This document shows, one piece after another, positions 63,881 to 64,000 of a stretch of DNA of 64,000 nucleotides. A program made the translations under genes and the position numbers. The DNA is from Xestospongia muta (taxonomy: Eukaryota > Porifera > Demospongiae > Haplosclerida > Petrosiidae): contig OY848918.1 in NCBI GenBank assembly GCA_963693285.1, forward strand, positions 21,897,484 to 21,961,483, read 5' to 3'. Every line of letters begins with the position of its first letter. Within the stretch, counting starts at the first letter, position 1. The notes under the pieces were generated by a model that made no database searches, was not told where the DNA came from, and was given only the letters and a program-made list of their open reading frames with translations.

Positions 63881-64000
63881 TACAACTCCTACAGTCCTAC
63901 TATAAAGTTATTTCTTTTCCTTACATGTATTACTACTAGATATAGAAAATAATGATCTTATTAAATTCAATTTACAATTTAATTGCCATCCATTATAATG

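Larger units (their letters stand above)
61854..64000. other. Region downstream of paralog 3
   Basis: AT-rich. It holds a (TG)n run (62258-62290), a diverged RasGRP relic and an inverted copy of the 220-bp repeat. No intact gene is seen. Confidence 0.5.

Overview
This is an AT-rich eukaryotic nuclear window with short GT-AG introns (many 45-120 bp) and closely packed genes. The families present (a TRIM-NHL array, RasGRP, ALDH6A1, Roc-COR-like proteins with DEATH and ZU5 domains, a SWIM-PHD transposon-type gene) and the compact introns suggest an early-branching animal. A demosponge such as Amphimedon is my best guess. This is inference from gene content, not a database match.

Region by region. 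1-15964 (minus strand): four tandem copies of a TRIM/RING-Bbox-coiled coil-filamin-NHL gene. Copy 1 runs off the left edge, copy 2 has lost its stop codon, copy 3 is intact and copy 4 carries a nonsense codon. Between successive copies lies the same spacer, holding a decayed SWIM-zinc-finger/PHD-finger gene fragment whose first intron is a 243-bp foldback inverted repeat, a relic of a TRIM start codon, and a relic of the 3' end of the neighbouring DnaJ gene. The unit is about 5.1 kb. 16186-17259 (minus): an intronless DNAJB-type Hsp40. 17260-17609: a divergent promoter with three perfect heat shock elements. 17610-20638 (plus): a four-exon gene of unknown function. 20800-24120 (plus): a 17-exon methylmalonate-semialdehyde dehydrogenase. 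24880-32319 (plus): a 16-exon RasGRP. 32.6-34.5 and 41.7-45.4 kb: arrays of decayed copies of the last RasGRP exon and its 3' flank. 62.3-63.6 kb holds another, more diverged RasGRP relic.

38084-61853 (plus): a cluster of three paralogous genes. Each encodes a Walker-A-bearing, G3/G4-degenerate Roc-like domain, a COR-like domain and a DEATH-like domain. The N-termini and C-termini differ: gene 1 (787 aa) stops after one DEATH-like domain; gene 2 (1979 aa) adds five exon-duplicated coiled coil/DEATH modules, then ZU5, a UPA-like region and a terminal DEATH; gene 3 (1057 aa) has a long unique N-terminus and one DEATH. By analogy with DAPK1, MASL1/MFHAS1, PIDD and UNC5, these are probably intracellular signalling scaffolds in cell death or innate immunity. 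This cluster is the most interesting system in the window.

Exon coordinates were derived by hand from splice sites with reading phase checked across every junction; no alignment or search was run.
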